A stretch of 64,000 bases of DNA, from contig OY760176.1 in assembly GCA_963663315.1 (NCBI GenBank), forward strand, positions 2,294,001 through 2,358,000, read 5' to 3'. Shown here piece after piece: positions 26,599-36,058 of the stretch (position 1 is the first letter of the stretch; each line of letters starts with the position of its first letter). The notes under the pieces are model-generated. The model saw only the letters and a list, made by a program, of their open reading frames with translations. It made no database searches and was not told where the DNA came from. Both the position numbers and the translations under genes were made by a program. Source of the stretch: G963663315 sp963663315 (GTDB taxonomy: Bacteria; Pseudomonadota; Gammaproteobacteria; Arenicellales; Poriferihabitantaceae).

Positions 26599-27135
26599 AT
26601 GCCTGCTCAAAGTAATGTTGCCAGACCCTATGCCGAGGCCCTGTTCGAACTGGCCCTGGAACACGATGCATTATCTGACTGGGATGATCAGTTACAGCTG
26701 TTGGCAATGGTGGCAGGCGATCCGGTGATGGCTGATTTGACCAATGATCCCCATATATCATCGGAGCAACTGTCTGATTTGATTATCGATGTATGTGGTG
26801 GCAACCTGAATCAGGGAGGGAAAAATCTGGTCAGGCTGCTGGTCAGGAATAATCGGGTCAATGCGGTCAGTGATATTGCACAGGCGTATGCGGTCCGCAG
26901 GGCGGATGCCGAAAAGGTGATTGTGGCACAAATGACGACCGCGGCTCCGATTGACGAAAGACAGCAGAAACAATTTGCTGAGGCGTTGCAGTCAAAACTG
27001 GGGAGAAGTGTCAATCTTGAATATGAAGTCGATGAAGAACTCATCGGTGGTGCGGTGATCCGGGCCGGAGACATGGTAATAGACGGTTCGGTCAAAGCAC
27101 AACTTGAACAACTTGCGGGTGCTTTGGGTACCTGA
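26599..27135 (+). CDS. atpH: ATP synthase F1 subunit delta
   Basis: This subunit links the top of the F1 head to the b stalk. It has 178 residues. The N-terminal helical bundle starts NVARPYAEALFELALE and the C-terminal part has the family signature LGRSVNLEYEVDEELIGGAVIRAGDMVIDGSVKAQLEQL. It is 20 bases after atpF and about 50 before atpA. Confidence 0.95.
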   Translation: MPAQSNVARPYAEALFELALEHDALSDWDDQLQLLAMVAGDPVMADLTNDPHISSEQLSDLIIDVCGGNLNQGGKNLVRLLVRNNRVNAVSDIAQAYAVRRADAEKVIVAQMTTAAPIDERQQKQFAEALQSKLGRSVNLEYEVDEELIGGAVIRAGDMVIDGSVKAQLEQLAGALGT

Positions 27136-27184
27136 TTCGTTACGGATCAGGCCTGGAATACTTTAATCAGAGGAAAATGTAAAA

Positions 27185-28732
27185 ATGTCCATTCAATTGA
27201 ATCCGTCTGAAATCAGCGAACTGATTAAAGATCGAATCAAAAACTTCGAAGCTGATACCGAAGCGCGTACGGAAGGAACGATTGTCATGTTGACTGACGG
27301 CATCGCCCGCATCCATGGTCTGAGCGAGGCGATGCAGGGTGAGATGCTTGAATTCCCCGGAAATACCTTTGGTCTTGCCCTGAATCTTCAGCAGGACTCG
27401 GTGGGCGCGGTTGTGCTCGGTGATTACAAGCATCTTTCGGAAGGTGACACGGTAAAATGCACCGGCCGGATTCTTGAAGTTCCGACCGGGGAGGCATTGC
27501 TCGGACGGGTGGTCGATTCTCTGGGCCGTCCGATTGACGGCAAGGGGCCGATCGAAAATACGATATCGTCACCGATTGAAAAGATAGCCCCCGGGGTTAT
27601 CGCCCGGCAGTCGGTTGATCAGCCGGTGCAGATCGGCCTGAAGTCCATTGATTCCATGGTGCCGATTGGCCGGGGTCAGCGCGAACTGATCATCGGCGAC
27701 CGCCAGACAGGCAAAACCGCGGTGACCATTGATGCCATCATTAACCAGAAAGATACTGATGTGAAATGTATCTATGTTGCGATTGGCCAGAAAGCGTCCA
27801 GTATTGCCGGTGTTGTACACAAACTCGAAGAGCATGGCGCAATGGAACACACTATCGTGGTTGCCGCATCGGCATCCAATTCGGCTGCGGAGCAGTTCAT
27901 AGCGCCTTATTCCGGTTGCTCTATGGGCGAGTACTTCCGTGACAAGGGCGAAGATGCACTGATCATTTATGATGATCTGACCAAACAGGCATGGGCCTAC
28001 AGACAGGTTTCGCTGTTGCTGAGACGTCCTCCGGGGCGGGAAGCCTATCCGGGTGACGTATTTTATCTGCACTCGCGTTTGCTGGAACGGGCAGCCAGAA
28101 TCAATGCCAAGGAAGTGGAAAAGCTGACCGGCGGTGAGGTAAAGGGCCGAACCGGTTCGCTGACCGCAATACCGATTATCGAAACCCAGGCAGGCGACGT
28201 TTCCGCCTTTGTGCCGACCAATGTAATCTCCATTACCGATGGACAGATATTTTTGGAAACCGGCCTGTTCAACGCCGGTATGCGCCCGGCAATCAACGCC
28301 GGTTTGTCGGTATCACGGGTGGGTGGCGCCGCCCAAACCGGCATCATCAAGAAGCTCGGCGGGGGTATTCGACTGGCGCTGGCGCAGTATCGTGAACTCG
28401 AAGCCTTCTCACAATTTGCATCGGATCTCGACGAAGCTACGCGCAGGCAGCTCGAACGGGGCGAACGCGTTATGGAAATGATGAAACAAGGCCAGTATAC
28501 GCCGATGTCGGTCGCGGAAATGGCGCTTTCATTGTTTGCCGTCAACCAGGGTCATCTTGATGATGTCGCCGTTGGCGATATCGTTGCCTTCGAGGGCGCG
28601 ATGCAGGCTTATGTCAAATCAATCCACAGCGACCTGATTGAGGAAATAAATCGGGACAATGCTTATTCCGATGAAATCGCGGACAGACTCAGTGCTGCGA
28701 TTGAAGATTTCAAGACAAACGGCAGTTGGTAA
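27185..28732 (+). CDS. atpA: ATP synthase F1 subunit alpha
   Basis: This is the non-catalytic nucleotide-binding subunit of the F1 hexamer. It has 515 residues, close to the E. coli 513. The beta-barrel N-terminal domain, Walker A GDRQTGKTA near residue 170, and the signature PAINAGLSVSRVGGAAQ (alpha/beta family) with the arginine-finger region are all present. The order atpH-atpA-atpG-atpD-atpC is canonical. No substitutions of note were seen. Confidence 0.97.
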   Translation: MSIQLNPSEISELIKDRIKNFEADTEARTEGTIVMLTDGIARIHGLSEAMQGEMLEFPGNTFGLALNLQQDSVGAVVLGDYKHLSEGDTVKCTGRILEVPTGEALLGRVVDSLGRPIDGKGPIENTISSPIEKIAPGVIARQSVDQPVQIGLKSIDSMVPIGRGQRELIIGDRQTGKTAVTIDAIINQKDTDVKCIYVAIGQKASSIAGVVHKLEEHGAMEHTIVVAASASNSAAEQFIAPYSGCSMGEYFRDKGEDALIIYDDLTKQAWAYRQVSLLLRRPPGREAYPGDVFYLHSRLLERAARINAKEVEKLTGGEVKGRTGSLTAIPIIETQAGDVSAFVPTNVISITDGQIFLETGLFNAGMRPAINAGLSVSRVGGAAQTGIIKKLGGGIRLALAQYRELEAFSQFASDLDEATRRQLERGERVMEMMKQGQYTPMSVAEMALSLFAVNQGHLDDVAVGDIVAFEGAMQAYVKSIHSDLIEEINRDNAYSDEIADRLSAAIEDFKTNGSW

Positions 28733-28770
28733 TCACGTTACCTTAACAGTAGCATTAACGGGAGTTTGTA

Positions 28771-29634
28771 ATGGCCAACACCAAGGAAATACGAAACCAG
28801 ATCAAGAGCATCGGCAGTACCCGCAAGATTACCAAGGCGATGGAAATGGTTGCTGCGAGTAAAATGCGTCGTGCCAAGAATCGCATGAATGAGGCGCGTC
28901 CTTACGCGGATAAAATGCGCAGTGTCGTCTCCCATCTGGCAAATGCGCATCCTGAATACAGGCATCCTTTTGTGGTTAATCGTGAAGAAGCCAAGACGGT
29001 CGGTTTTATTGTCATCTCCAGTGACAGGGGTTTGTGCGGTGGTCTGAATGTCAACGTTTTTCGCAAGGCAGCGAGCGCCATGGCAGAATGGCATGACAAA
29101 GGTGCGCAGATCAAGGTTTGCGTTATCGGAAAAAAAGCCAGCGCCTTTTTCAGGCGATATAACGCGGAAGTGATGAGCGAAGCTACGAATCTCGGCGATG
29201 CACCTGAACTGAGTACGCTGATTGGTGCGATCAAGGTACTGATGGATGGCTATCTGGACGGCAATATAGATCGGGTGTTTGTGGTCGGCAACGAATTTGT
29301 AAACACCATGACCCAGTCTCCCAATGTCGAGCAGTTGATCCCGATTGTGGCAAGCGAAGAGCAGGAACTCAAACATTACTGGGACTATATTTACGAACCG
29401 GACTCAAAAGAAGTGATAGATTTTCTGATGTCGCGTTATATCGAGTCGCTGGTTTATCAGTCTGTGGCGGAAAATTCTGCCTGCGAACAGGCGGCAAGAA
29501 TGGTGGCGATGAAAGCAGCCACGGATAATGCAGGGAACCTGATTGATGATTTGCAGTTGGTCTATAACAAGGCCAGGCAAGCGGCAATTACCCAGGAGTT
29601 GTCAGAAATTGTGGGTGGTGCAGCGGCGGTCTGA
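28771..29634 (+). CDS. atpG: ATP synthase F1 subunit gamma
   Basis: This is the central rotor shaft, 287 residues. The N-terminal helix reads KEIRNQIKSIGSTRKITKAMEMVAASKMRRA. The Rossmann-like middle has SDRGLCGGLNVNVFRK. The C-terminal helix contains KAATDNAGNLIDDLQLVYNKARQAAITQELSEIVGGA. All three are standard. A ribosome-binding GGGAG lies upstream of the ATG. Confidence 0.97.
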   Translation: MANTKEIRNQIKSIGSTRKITKAMEMVAASKMRRAKNRMNEARPYADKMRSVVSHLANAHPEYRHPFVVNREEAKTVGFIVISSDRGLCGGLNVNVFRKAASAMAEWHDKGAQIKVCVIGKKASAFFRRYNAEVMSEATNLGDAPELSTLIGAIKVLMDGYLDGNIDRVFVVGNEFVNTMTQSPNVEQLIPIVASEEQELKHYWDYIYEPDSKEVIDFLMSRYIESLVYQSVAENSACEQAARMVAMKAATDNAGNLIDDLQLVYNKARQAAITQELSEIVGGAAAV

Positions 29635-29703
29635 CCGCAGGCCCGGGTGATTCTGGCACTGAAGTACAAGAAATTGAAATATTAATAGAGGGCTTTTCGA
29701 ACC

Positions 29704-31104
29704 ATGAGTTCAGGAAATATCGTAGAAATCATCGGCGCGGTGGTAGATGTCCAGTTCCCCCGTAACACAGTACCAAAAATATATGACGCGCTGAAAATAG
29801 ATGAAGCAGGTCTGACCCTGGAAGTTCAGCAGCAAATGGGAGACGGCGTGGTGCGATGTATCGCCATGGGGTCTTCCGACGGCCTGAAACGTGGTCTTGA
29901 AGTCAGCAACACCGGCGAACCCATTTCGGTTCCGGTTGGAGTAGGTACCCTGGGGCGTATCATGGACGTGTTGGGCAATCCGGTCGATGAGTGTGGCGAG
30001 ATCAAATCAGACATTCGAATGTCGATCCACCGCCCTGCTCCTACCTACGAAGAACAGGCAGCCAGCGTTGAACTGCTTGAGACCGGGATCAAGGTGGTCG
30101 ATCTGATCATGCCGATCGCCAAAGGCGGCAAGATCGGACTGTTCGGTGGTGCGGGAGTGGGCAAAACCGTTACCCTGCTGGAGTTGATCAATAATATAGC
30201 AACAGCCCACAGTGGCCTTTCGGTATTCGCCGGAGTTGGAGAACGAACCCGGGAAGGAAATGATTTCTACCACGAAATGCAGGAAGCGGGCGTGGTCAAT
30301 GTCGAACACCCGGAACAGTCGAAAGTGGCCATGGTATATGGTCAGATGAATGAGCCTCCGGGCAACCGGCTGCGGGTGGCATTATCCGGGTTGACCATGG
30401 CGGAATATTTCCGCGACGAAGGCCGGGATGTTCTGATGTTTATCGATAACATCTATCGTTATACCCTGGCCGGGACTGAAGTATCGGCACTGCTTGGGCG
30501 TATGCCTTCTGCGGTCGGTTATCAGCCAACCCTGGCGGACGAAATGGGTGTGCTGCAGGAACGCATTACTTCTACCAGAAACGGTTCGATTACCTCATTC
30601 CAGGCAATCTATGTGCCCGCGGACGACTTGACTGACCCCTCACCCGCGACTACTTTTGCGCACCTTGACGCGACCCTGGTGCTTTCCCGGCAGGTCGCTG
30701 AACTGGGTATTTATCCAGCAGTGGACCCATTGGATTCAACTTCCCGAATGCTTGATCCTCTGGTCATCGGTAATGAACATTACGCAGCAGCACGGGCAGT
30801 TCAGGGTACGCTGCAACGCTATAAGGAGCTACAGGATATCATTGCGATTCTGGGCATGGATGAATTGTCGGAAGAAGACAAACAGGCGGTGGGCCGCGCA
30901 CGACGTATGCAGCGTTTCCTGTCCCAGCCATTTACGGTAGCGCAGACGTTTACAGGAACACCAGGAAAGTATGTTACCTTGAAAGACACTATAAAAGCTT
31001 TCCAGGGTATTGCCGAAGGTGAGTACGATCATTTGCCGGAGCAGGCCTTCTATATGGTCGGCGGAATTGATGAAGCGATCGAAAAAGCAAAAGAGTTAAG
31101 CTAG
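29704..31104 (+). CDS. atpD: ATP synthase F1 subunit beta
   Basis: This is the catalytic subunit, 466 residues. Walker A GGAGVGKTV lies near residue 153, the catalytic Glu region is GERTREGNDFYHEM, Walker B is VLMFIDNIYRYTLAG, and the DELSEED hinge is at about residue 390. The C-terminal lever DHLPEQAFYMVGGIDEA is intact. It is very similar throughout to other gammaproteobacterial AtpD. It follows atpG by about 70 bases. Confidence 0.98.
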   Translation: MSSGNIVEIIGAVVDVQFPRNTVPKIYDALKIDEAGLTLEVQQQMGDGVVRCIAMGSSDGLKRGLEVSNTGEPISVPVGVGTLGRIMDVLGNPVDECGEIKSDIRMSIHRPAPTYEEQAASVELLETGIKVVDLIMPIAKGGKIGLFGGAGVGKTVTLLELINNIATAHSGLSVFAGVGERTREGNDFYHEMQEAGVVNVEHPEQSKVAMVYGQMNEPPGNRLRVALSGLTMAEYFRDEGRDVLMFIDNIYRYTLAGTEVSALLGRMPSAVGYQPTLADEMGVLQERITSTRNGSITSFQAIYVPADDLTDPSPATTFAHLDATLVLSRQVAELGIYPAVDPLDSTSRMLDPLVIGNEHYAAARAVQGTLQRYKELQDIIAILGMDELSEEDKQAVGRARRMQRFLSQPFTVAQTFTGTPGKYVTLKDTIKAFQGIAEGEYDHLPEQAFYMVGGIDEAIEKAKELS

Positions 31105-31140
31105 ATTTGAACCCGATGTTCCAATTACAATGTAAGGACA

Positions 31141-31563
31141 ATGGCTACAATACAAGTTGAAATCGTCAGTGCTGAACAATCAATCTGGGAAGGTGAGGGC
31201 ACAATGGTGTTTGCTCCGGGGATTCAGGGCGAACTGGGCATTGCGCCGAGGCATGCCCCACTGATTACCCGGCTCAAGGCCGGGGATGTACGGGTTGAGC
31301 AGGAAAGTGGCGAACAGTTGTTTTTCTTTATTACGGGTGGTCTACTCGAAGTCCAGCCGTATCTGGTCACCGTTTTGTCAGATACCGCAATGCGGGCTGA
31401 CGAGCTTGATGAGGCTGCCGCTCAGGAATCGATGAAAAAGGCAGAAGAAAAACTGAAGGCAACTCCTATGGATGACGCAGATTATGCGGAGATGAAAGCG
31501 GAACTGGCTGCATACGCGGCTCAGATCCGGGCGATAGACAAACTTAAGAAAATTCGAAGCTGA
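31141..31563 (+). CDS. atpC: ATP synthase F1 subunit epsilon
   Basis: This regulatory subunit binds gamma and can inhibit ATP hydrolysis. It has 140 residues. The N-terminal beta-sandwich has VEIVSAEQSIWEGEG and GELGIAPRHAPLITRLKAGDV. A C-terminal helical hairpin (about 90-140) is rich in Ala, Glu and Lys. It is the last gene of the operon; a small hairpin overlaps its stop codon. Confidence 0.96.
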   Translation: MATIQVEIVSAEQSIWEGEGTMVFAPGIQGELGIAPRHAPLITRLKAGDVRVEQESGEQLFFFITGGLLEVQPYLVTVLSDTAMRADELDEAAAQESMKKAEEKLKATPMDDADYAEMKAELAAYAAQIRAIDKLKKIRS

Positions 31564-31575
31564 CTTCCGGTCAGC
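31559..31575 (+). terminator. Short hairpin at the end of the atp operon
   Basis: GCTGAC and GTCAGC form a perfect six-base stem with a five-base loop that overlaps the atpC stop. No T-run follows, so it is at best a weak terminator or a 3' stabiliser. Confidence 0.3.
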
Positions 31576-31626
31576 GCCGACCTGTGCAAAGCGCACTCAG
31601 ACTCGCCTGAATCCGGGAGTATTTAA

Positions 31627-32811
31627 ATGGAATTTCTGTCTGTTTACCCAATACCGGGAGCTACCCTTTTGCTGCGAGTAGCCAGAATCATTTTCACGCT
31701 GCCTGGCGTCGCCCTGATGCTCCTTGGTTTCGTCTCCCCGACTCATGCGACTGAATTGCCTGGAACGTATGACTCGATGGAGCATCGTTTCAAGCTGGTT
31801 AAGATAACGGATGGTCTTGAGCACCCCTGGAGCGTGGCCTTCCTGCCGGATGGGTCGATGCTTGTGACCGAACGCCCGGGACGACTCCGGCGCATCATAA
31901 ACGGACGGTTGGACCCGAATCCAATCACCGGTATTCCGTCCGTCTATACGAGTGGCCAGGGTGGCTTGCTTGATGTTGTGCTGCATCCTCGTTTTGTCGA
32001 GAACAGGCTGGTCTATCTATCCTATGCGAGCCCGGGCCAGGGGGGTGGCGCGACCGCTGTTGCACGCGGCAGGCTTATCGGCAACCGCCTGGAAGATGTT
32101 GAAGAACTCTATGTTGGGTTGCCACGGGTTAGCGGGGGGCGTCATTTCGGTTCCCGACTGCTGTTTGCAAAAGGTTATCTGTTCATCACTGCGGGTGACC
32201 GAGGCAATAAAGACCGGGCCCAGACACTGGACGACCCGGCCGGCTCGATTGTTCGCCTGCATGAAGACGGACGCGTACCAAAAGACAATCCATTCGTCGC
32301 GAGAACGGATACAGGATCCGAGATCTATACCTACGGCAACCGCAATCCACAGGGCATGACGCTGGAGAAGGCGACCGGGCGGATTTATGCGGTAGAGCAC
32401 GGCCCGAAGGGCGGGGATGAGCTTAACCTGATTGAGCCTGGAGTGAATTACGGTTGGCCAGTGATCACCTATGGCCAAAGCTATGCCGGCTTCAAAATCG
32501 GGGAGGGCACTCACAAGGCAGGCATGGCCCAGCCTGTCCATTATTGGGTACCGTCAATCTCGCCTTCTGGCTTGATGATTTACGACGGGGATCGCTTTCC
32601 GGCCTGGCAGGGCAGCTTTTTCACAGGATCGCTTTCCAGCAGGCTGTTGGCCCGCCTTGAGGTCAGGCAGGGTAAAATGGTAGTGGAAGAGCGCCTGCTC
32701 TCGGATTGGGGAAAGCGTATTCGGGACGTTCGCCAGGGGCCGGACGGCCTGATTTATTTACTTACGGATCATGCCAACGGCATGCTCTTGCGCCTTGAGC
32801 CAGCTGACTAG
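31627..32811 (+). CDS. PQQ-dependent aldose sugar dehydrogenase-like protein, exported
   Basis: This is a soluble six-bladed beta-propeller of 394 residues related to GdhB and YliI (Asd). Such enzymes oxidise aldose sugars in the periplasm using pyrroloquinoline quinone. Residues about 15-42 form a signal peptide with a long hydrophobic core (ITFTLPGVALMLLGFVS-type) ending THATEL. Propeller motifs include LEHPWSVAFLPDGSMLVTERPGRLR, YTYGNRNPQGMTLE, EHGPKGGDELNLIEPGVNYGWP and SPSGLMIYDG. No PQQ synthesis gene is nearby. It is read in the same direction as atp but probably separately. Confidence 0.88.
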   Translation: MEFLSVYPIPGATLLLRVARIIFTLPGVALMLLGFVSPTHATELPGTYDSMEHRFKLVKITDGLEHPWSVAFLPDGSMLVTERPGRLRRIINGRLDPNPITGIPSVYTSGQGGLLDVVLHPRFVENRLVYLSYASPGQGGGATAVARGRLIGNRLEDVEELYVGLPRVSGGRHFGSRLLFAKGYLFITAGDRGNKDRAQTLDDPAGSIVRLHEDGRVPKDNPFVARTDTGSEIYTYGNRNPQGMTLEKATGRIYAVEHGPKGGDELNLIEPGVNYGWPVITYGQSYAGFKIGEGTHKAGMAQPVHYWVPSISPSGLMIYDGDRFPAWQGSFFTGSLSSRLLARLEVRQGKMVVEERLLSDWGKRIRDVRQGPDGLIYLLTDHANGMLLRLEPAD

Positions 32812-32842
32812 GCCCTGCGTTCAGCGCCTGACGTTCGTCTGA

Positions 32843-33727
32843 TCAACTCAAGTCCTTTCTGGGTAATCTCGTTACCAGGCTCGAGGTGTCCTGGCGATTT
32901 CCGCCAGCGGCCTGGATTTCAGCGTAGTATCCATCAATAATCCGGGTGATGGGCAGTTCCGAGTTGTTCCGCTTGGCCTCTTCCATACACAGACCCAGAT
33001 CCTTTCTCATCCAGTCAACTGCGAATCCGAAATCAAATTCGTTATTCAGCATGGTCTCATGCCGATTGATCATTTGCCACGAGCTTGCCGCTCCTTTTGA
33101 GATGACATCGAATACCTTCATGCCGTCCAGCCCCGAATTGACACCAAAAGCCAGTCCCTCGGACAGTGCCTGAACCAGTCCGGCAATACATATCTGATTG
33201 ATCATTTTGGTGAGCTGGCCTGAACCGGCCCCGCCCATCAGCAGCGCTGCCCGTGCGAAGCAGTCGACAACTGGTTTTGCGCTATCGAATATTTCCTGAT
33301 CGCCTCCGATCATCACCGTCAACAACCCGTTTTCGGCGCCCGCTTGCCCGCCGGAAACCGGTGCATCAAGAAAACCAAAGTCATTTTTCCTGGCATGATC
33401 GTACAGCTCTCGTGCGACATTGGCAGAAGCGGTTGTGTGATCAACAAATATTGCGCCAGACTTGATTGAATTGAATGCGCCATCAACGCCGGTGGTCACA
33501 CTGCGTAAGTCATCGTCGTTGCCAACGCAGCAAAACACGAAATCAGCTTCTGACGCGGCTTGGGCAGGCGTCAACGCATTCGCGCCGCCATATTCAGCAA
33601 CCCATTTCTCGGCTTTTGAGGTTGTTCGATTGTAAACGCAAACCGGATAACCCGCGGTTGCCAGATGCCCGGCCATCGGATATCCCATAACGCCAAGACC
33701 AATAAAAGAGACTTTGATACTGTTCAT
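32843..33727 (-). CDS. NAD(P)-dependent beta-hydroxyacid dehydrogenase (3-hydroxyisobutyrate/tartronate-semialdehyde reductase family)
   Basis: This family member of 294 residues oxidises or reduces short beta-hydroxyacids. The Rossmann motif is FIGLGVMGYPMAGHLATAGYPV. The substrate-binding loop reads DAPVSGGQAGAENGLLTVMIGGD. The catalytic Lys is in GSGQLTKMINQICIAG. Candidates are 3-hydroxyisobutyrate dehydrogenase, GlxR or a glyoxylate/succinic-semialdehyde reductase; the sequence does not decide. It is convergent with the PQQ enzyme and sits downstream of lptG on the same strand, 94 bases away. Confidence 0.87.
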   Translation of the reverse strand: MNSIKVSFIGLGVMGYPMAGHLATAGYPVCVYNRTTSKAEKWVAEYGGANALTPAQAASEADFVFCCVGNDDDLRSVTTGVDGAFNSIKSGAIFVDHTTASANVARELYDHARKNDFGFLDAPVSGGQAGAENGLLTVMIGGDQEIFDSAKPVVDCFARAALLMGGAGSGQLTKMINQICIAGLVQALSEGLAFGVNSGLDGMKVFDVISKGAASSWQMINRHETMLNNEFDFGFAVDWMRKDLGLCMEEAKRNNSELPITRIIDGYYAEIQAAGGNRQDTSSLVTRLPRKDLS

Positions 33728-33821
33728 ATGAATGATTTATTTCATTACAGGAGGGCGGTGACAATAACCGAATTATTGGTCGGAAACAATCGAAACAGTA
33801 TCGGAACCGGAAACCACCTCG

Positions 33822-34889
33822 TCAGATCCTTCGTATCAGCACAAGCGCCCCAAGCAGGAACACTAAAACAGGAACAGTGGCGCCGAGCAAAGGAGGGAGG
33901 CCACTGGCAAGAACAAAGTAGCCAAAGCCTTTGTTGACCACATGAAAACCAATACCGAGCATGATGCCAACAAACAGATTTTGCCCCAGGGTTCCGGAGC
34001 GCACATTCACGAAAACGAAGGGTATGGCGAGAATGACCATCATTGCTGTGGAAAGCGGCAACATGATCTTGTTCCAGAACGCAAGCTCGTAGAGGTCGGA
34101 TTTTTGCTGGGTTTCATTCAGATGCTGAATGTACCGGTTCAACTGGATAAACGAGAGCTGTTCCGGTTTGATCAAAAACACCGACAGGATTTGCGGCGTA
34201 ACCCGGGATTCCCATTTCCCGGAGCCAGCGGCTAAAGTCTCGGTCCCTCCTGAATCCGGGTCAATCCGGGTGGTCTTGACGTTATCCAGCAACCAATGAT
34301 CCTCGGCGAAGGTGCCTTTTGTGGCTTCAACCAGAGAATTCAGTTTTCTGTTTTCATCGAATTTGAATAATTTGATTTTCAGCAGCGTCAGGTCCGGCAG
34401 CACCTCTTTGATATTCACATAGGTTTGCGAGTCGCGCATCCAAAGACCAGAGGAGGTATGCTGTTTGATATCCTGTTGCAGTGTTTCTGCCCGGCCCCGT
34501 TGTGCCCGGGTTTCAGTATAGGGAGAAACCAGCTCGCCGATGAGAATGGCTGCAATCACGAAAACCGCTCCGGTTTTCAGTGTTGCAAGGGTGATTTGAA
34601 ATATTGAAACACCACTGGAGCGCATCACGATCAACTCTGAATCATTGGCCAGTATCGATAGCCCGATGATTGTACCGAGCAATGCCGCCATCGGGAATAG
34701 TTCGTAAATCATGCGAGGAATTGTCAAAGCGACATAAGTAAGAGCGGCTGCCAGGTTGTAATTTCCTTTTCCCAGACTGGGAAACTGATCCAGTAAACTG
34801 ACAAACGTGAACAACCCGAGCAACACCAGCAAGGAGACCAGGGTATATTGTAAAATTATCAATCCGATATATCGGTCGAGAATCGGCAT
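33822..34889 (-). CDS. lptG: LPS export ABC transporter permease LptG
   Basis: This inner-membrane permease works with LptF and the ATPase LptB to extract LPS and pass it to LptC. It has 355 residues: three membrane helices at the N-terminus, a periplasmic jellyroll (about 130-260), and three helices at the C-terminus ending LVLIRRI. The typical LptG start is LDRYIGLIILQYTL, with LLDQFPSLGKGNYN and IPRMIYELFPMAALLGTIIGLSILANDSELIVMRSSG. Its ATG overlaps the lptF stop by one base. Confidence 0.94.
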   Translation of the reverse strand: MPILDRYIGLIILQYTLVSLLVLLGLFTFVSLLDQFPSLGKGNYNLAAALTYVALTIPRMIYELFPMAALLGTIIGLSILANDSELIVMRSSGVSIFQITLATLKTGAVFVIAAILIGELVSPYTETRAQRGRAETLQQDIKQHTSSGLWMRDSQTYVNIKEVLPDLTLLKIKLFKFDENRKLNSLVEATKGTFAEDHWLLDNVKTTRIDPDSGGTETLAAGSGKWESRVTPQILSVFLIKPEQLSFIQLNRYIQHLNETQQKSDLYELAFWNKIMLPLSTAMMVILAIPFVFVNVRSGTLGQNLFVGIMLGIGFHVVNKGFGYFVLASGLPPLLGATVPVLVFLLGALVLIRRI

Positions 34890-35983
34890 CAGGCTTTCAA
34901 TCCCGGCAGCAGCCTCAAGTTGCGGCTACGCCTTTTGAAGAAATAAACGGCAACAGTTATAAACAGCAGATGAATAACCCACAGGGAAAGATGTGGGTGC
35001 AACACCCCGCGTCGTATCAGAGCAATACCCAGCCCAATCACATTGAAGTAAGTAAAGTAGACAAGTAATGCCGTAATCATTCCGGGAAATCGCTTGTTTC
35101 TGTAGGAGGGGGAAGAAAAACAAAGCGCAAAAATCATCAGCACCGGTAACATGGCGATTTTCGAGATTCTCCAATGGAGTTCGCCCGCGGCCTCTCGCCA
35201 GCGTCCCGATTGTTCAAGCAGGGTGGTCGTAGGGCGAGCCTTGACCGGCAGTCCAATATTGTCGGCGCTCGGTCGTGGTTTCAGTCGAATGGCATAAGAC
35301 TCGAAATCCAGCACCGTATATTGGCTGTCTCCGGCGGCGCCACTGTATCGGGAGCCATCAGTGAGCACCAGAAAGTCGGCATTGGTTTGATCATCTATGG
35401 TTTTGTAGCCGGTCTCGGCAACGACGACATCATCCTGATTTTCACCTGCGGTATAAATGAAGATATTTCTGAATGTGCCGATTTCCGTGTCATGACTTTC
35501 CACGAAATAAATGCCGTTGCCACGGTTGGTTTCGGTAAATACTCCCGGGATTATGCCAGTGACGTCAGAACGGTTTTTATAGTTGAACTCGATTACATGC
35601 CCGGCTTCGGCCGATAGTGGCGAAAGATAAAGTGATAACGCACCTACCACGGAACCCACAATCATAAACAGCACAATGACGGGGCGAATGAACGCTGCCA
35701 TTCCCATACCGCAGGCGCTGATAACAGTGAGTTCGTTATCGCGAATCCATCTGCCCATGACCAGTAATATGGAAATATAAATAACCAATGGTACAATCAG
35801 GTCGAGATAGGTAATCATCTTGAGCGACAACAAAACAAAAACCCTGTCCATGGCAATGATTCCCTCAGCGGCTTGATCCAGGAAGCCAACCAGACGGATA
35901 ACGAAAAATATTGAAACCAGAATAGTGGCAACCCCGGCACAGGTTTGCAAAACCTCGCGAATGAAGGCCCGATGGATAATCAT
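34889..35983 (-). CDS. lptF: LPS export ABC transporter permease LptF
   Basis: This is the partner permease of LptG in the LptB2FG complex. It has 364 residues, starting with IIHRAFIREVLQTCAGVATILV. It includes LIVPLVIYISILLVMGRWIRDNELTVISACGMG, a periplasmic domain, and a C-terminal helical bundle. It is translationally coupled to lptG and divergent from pepA, as in most gammaproteobacteria. This shows that the cell makes an LPS-type outer membrane. Confidence 0.94.
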   Translation of the reverse strand: MIIHRAFIREVLQTCAGVATILVSIFFVIRLVGFLDQAAEGIIAMDRVFVLLSLKMITYLDLIVPLVIYISILLVMGRWIRDNELTVISACGMGMAAFIRPVIVLFMIVGSVVGALSLYLSPLSAEAGHVIEFNYKNRSDVTGIIPGVFTETNRGNGIYFVESHDTEIGTFRNIFIYTAGENQDDVVVAETGYKTIDDQTNADFLVLTDGSRYSGAAGDSQYTVLDFESYAIRLKPRPSADNIGLPVKARPTTTLLEQSGRWREAAGELHWRISKIAMLPVLMIFALCFSSPSYRNKRFPGMITALLVYFTYFNVIGLGIALIRRGVLHPHLSLWVIHLLFITVAVYFFKRRSRNLRLLPGLKA

Positions 35984-36058
35984 GCAGGTTTTATAATGAT
36001 AGAATCATGTTGATGGATAGACCGCTCTATTCTACGTAATATCAACCGAGACGTTAAT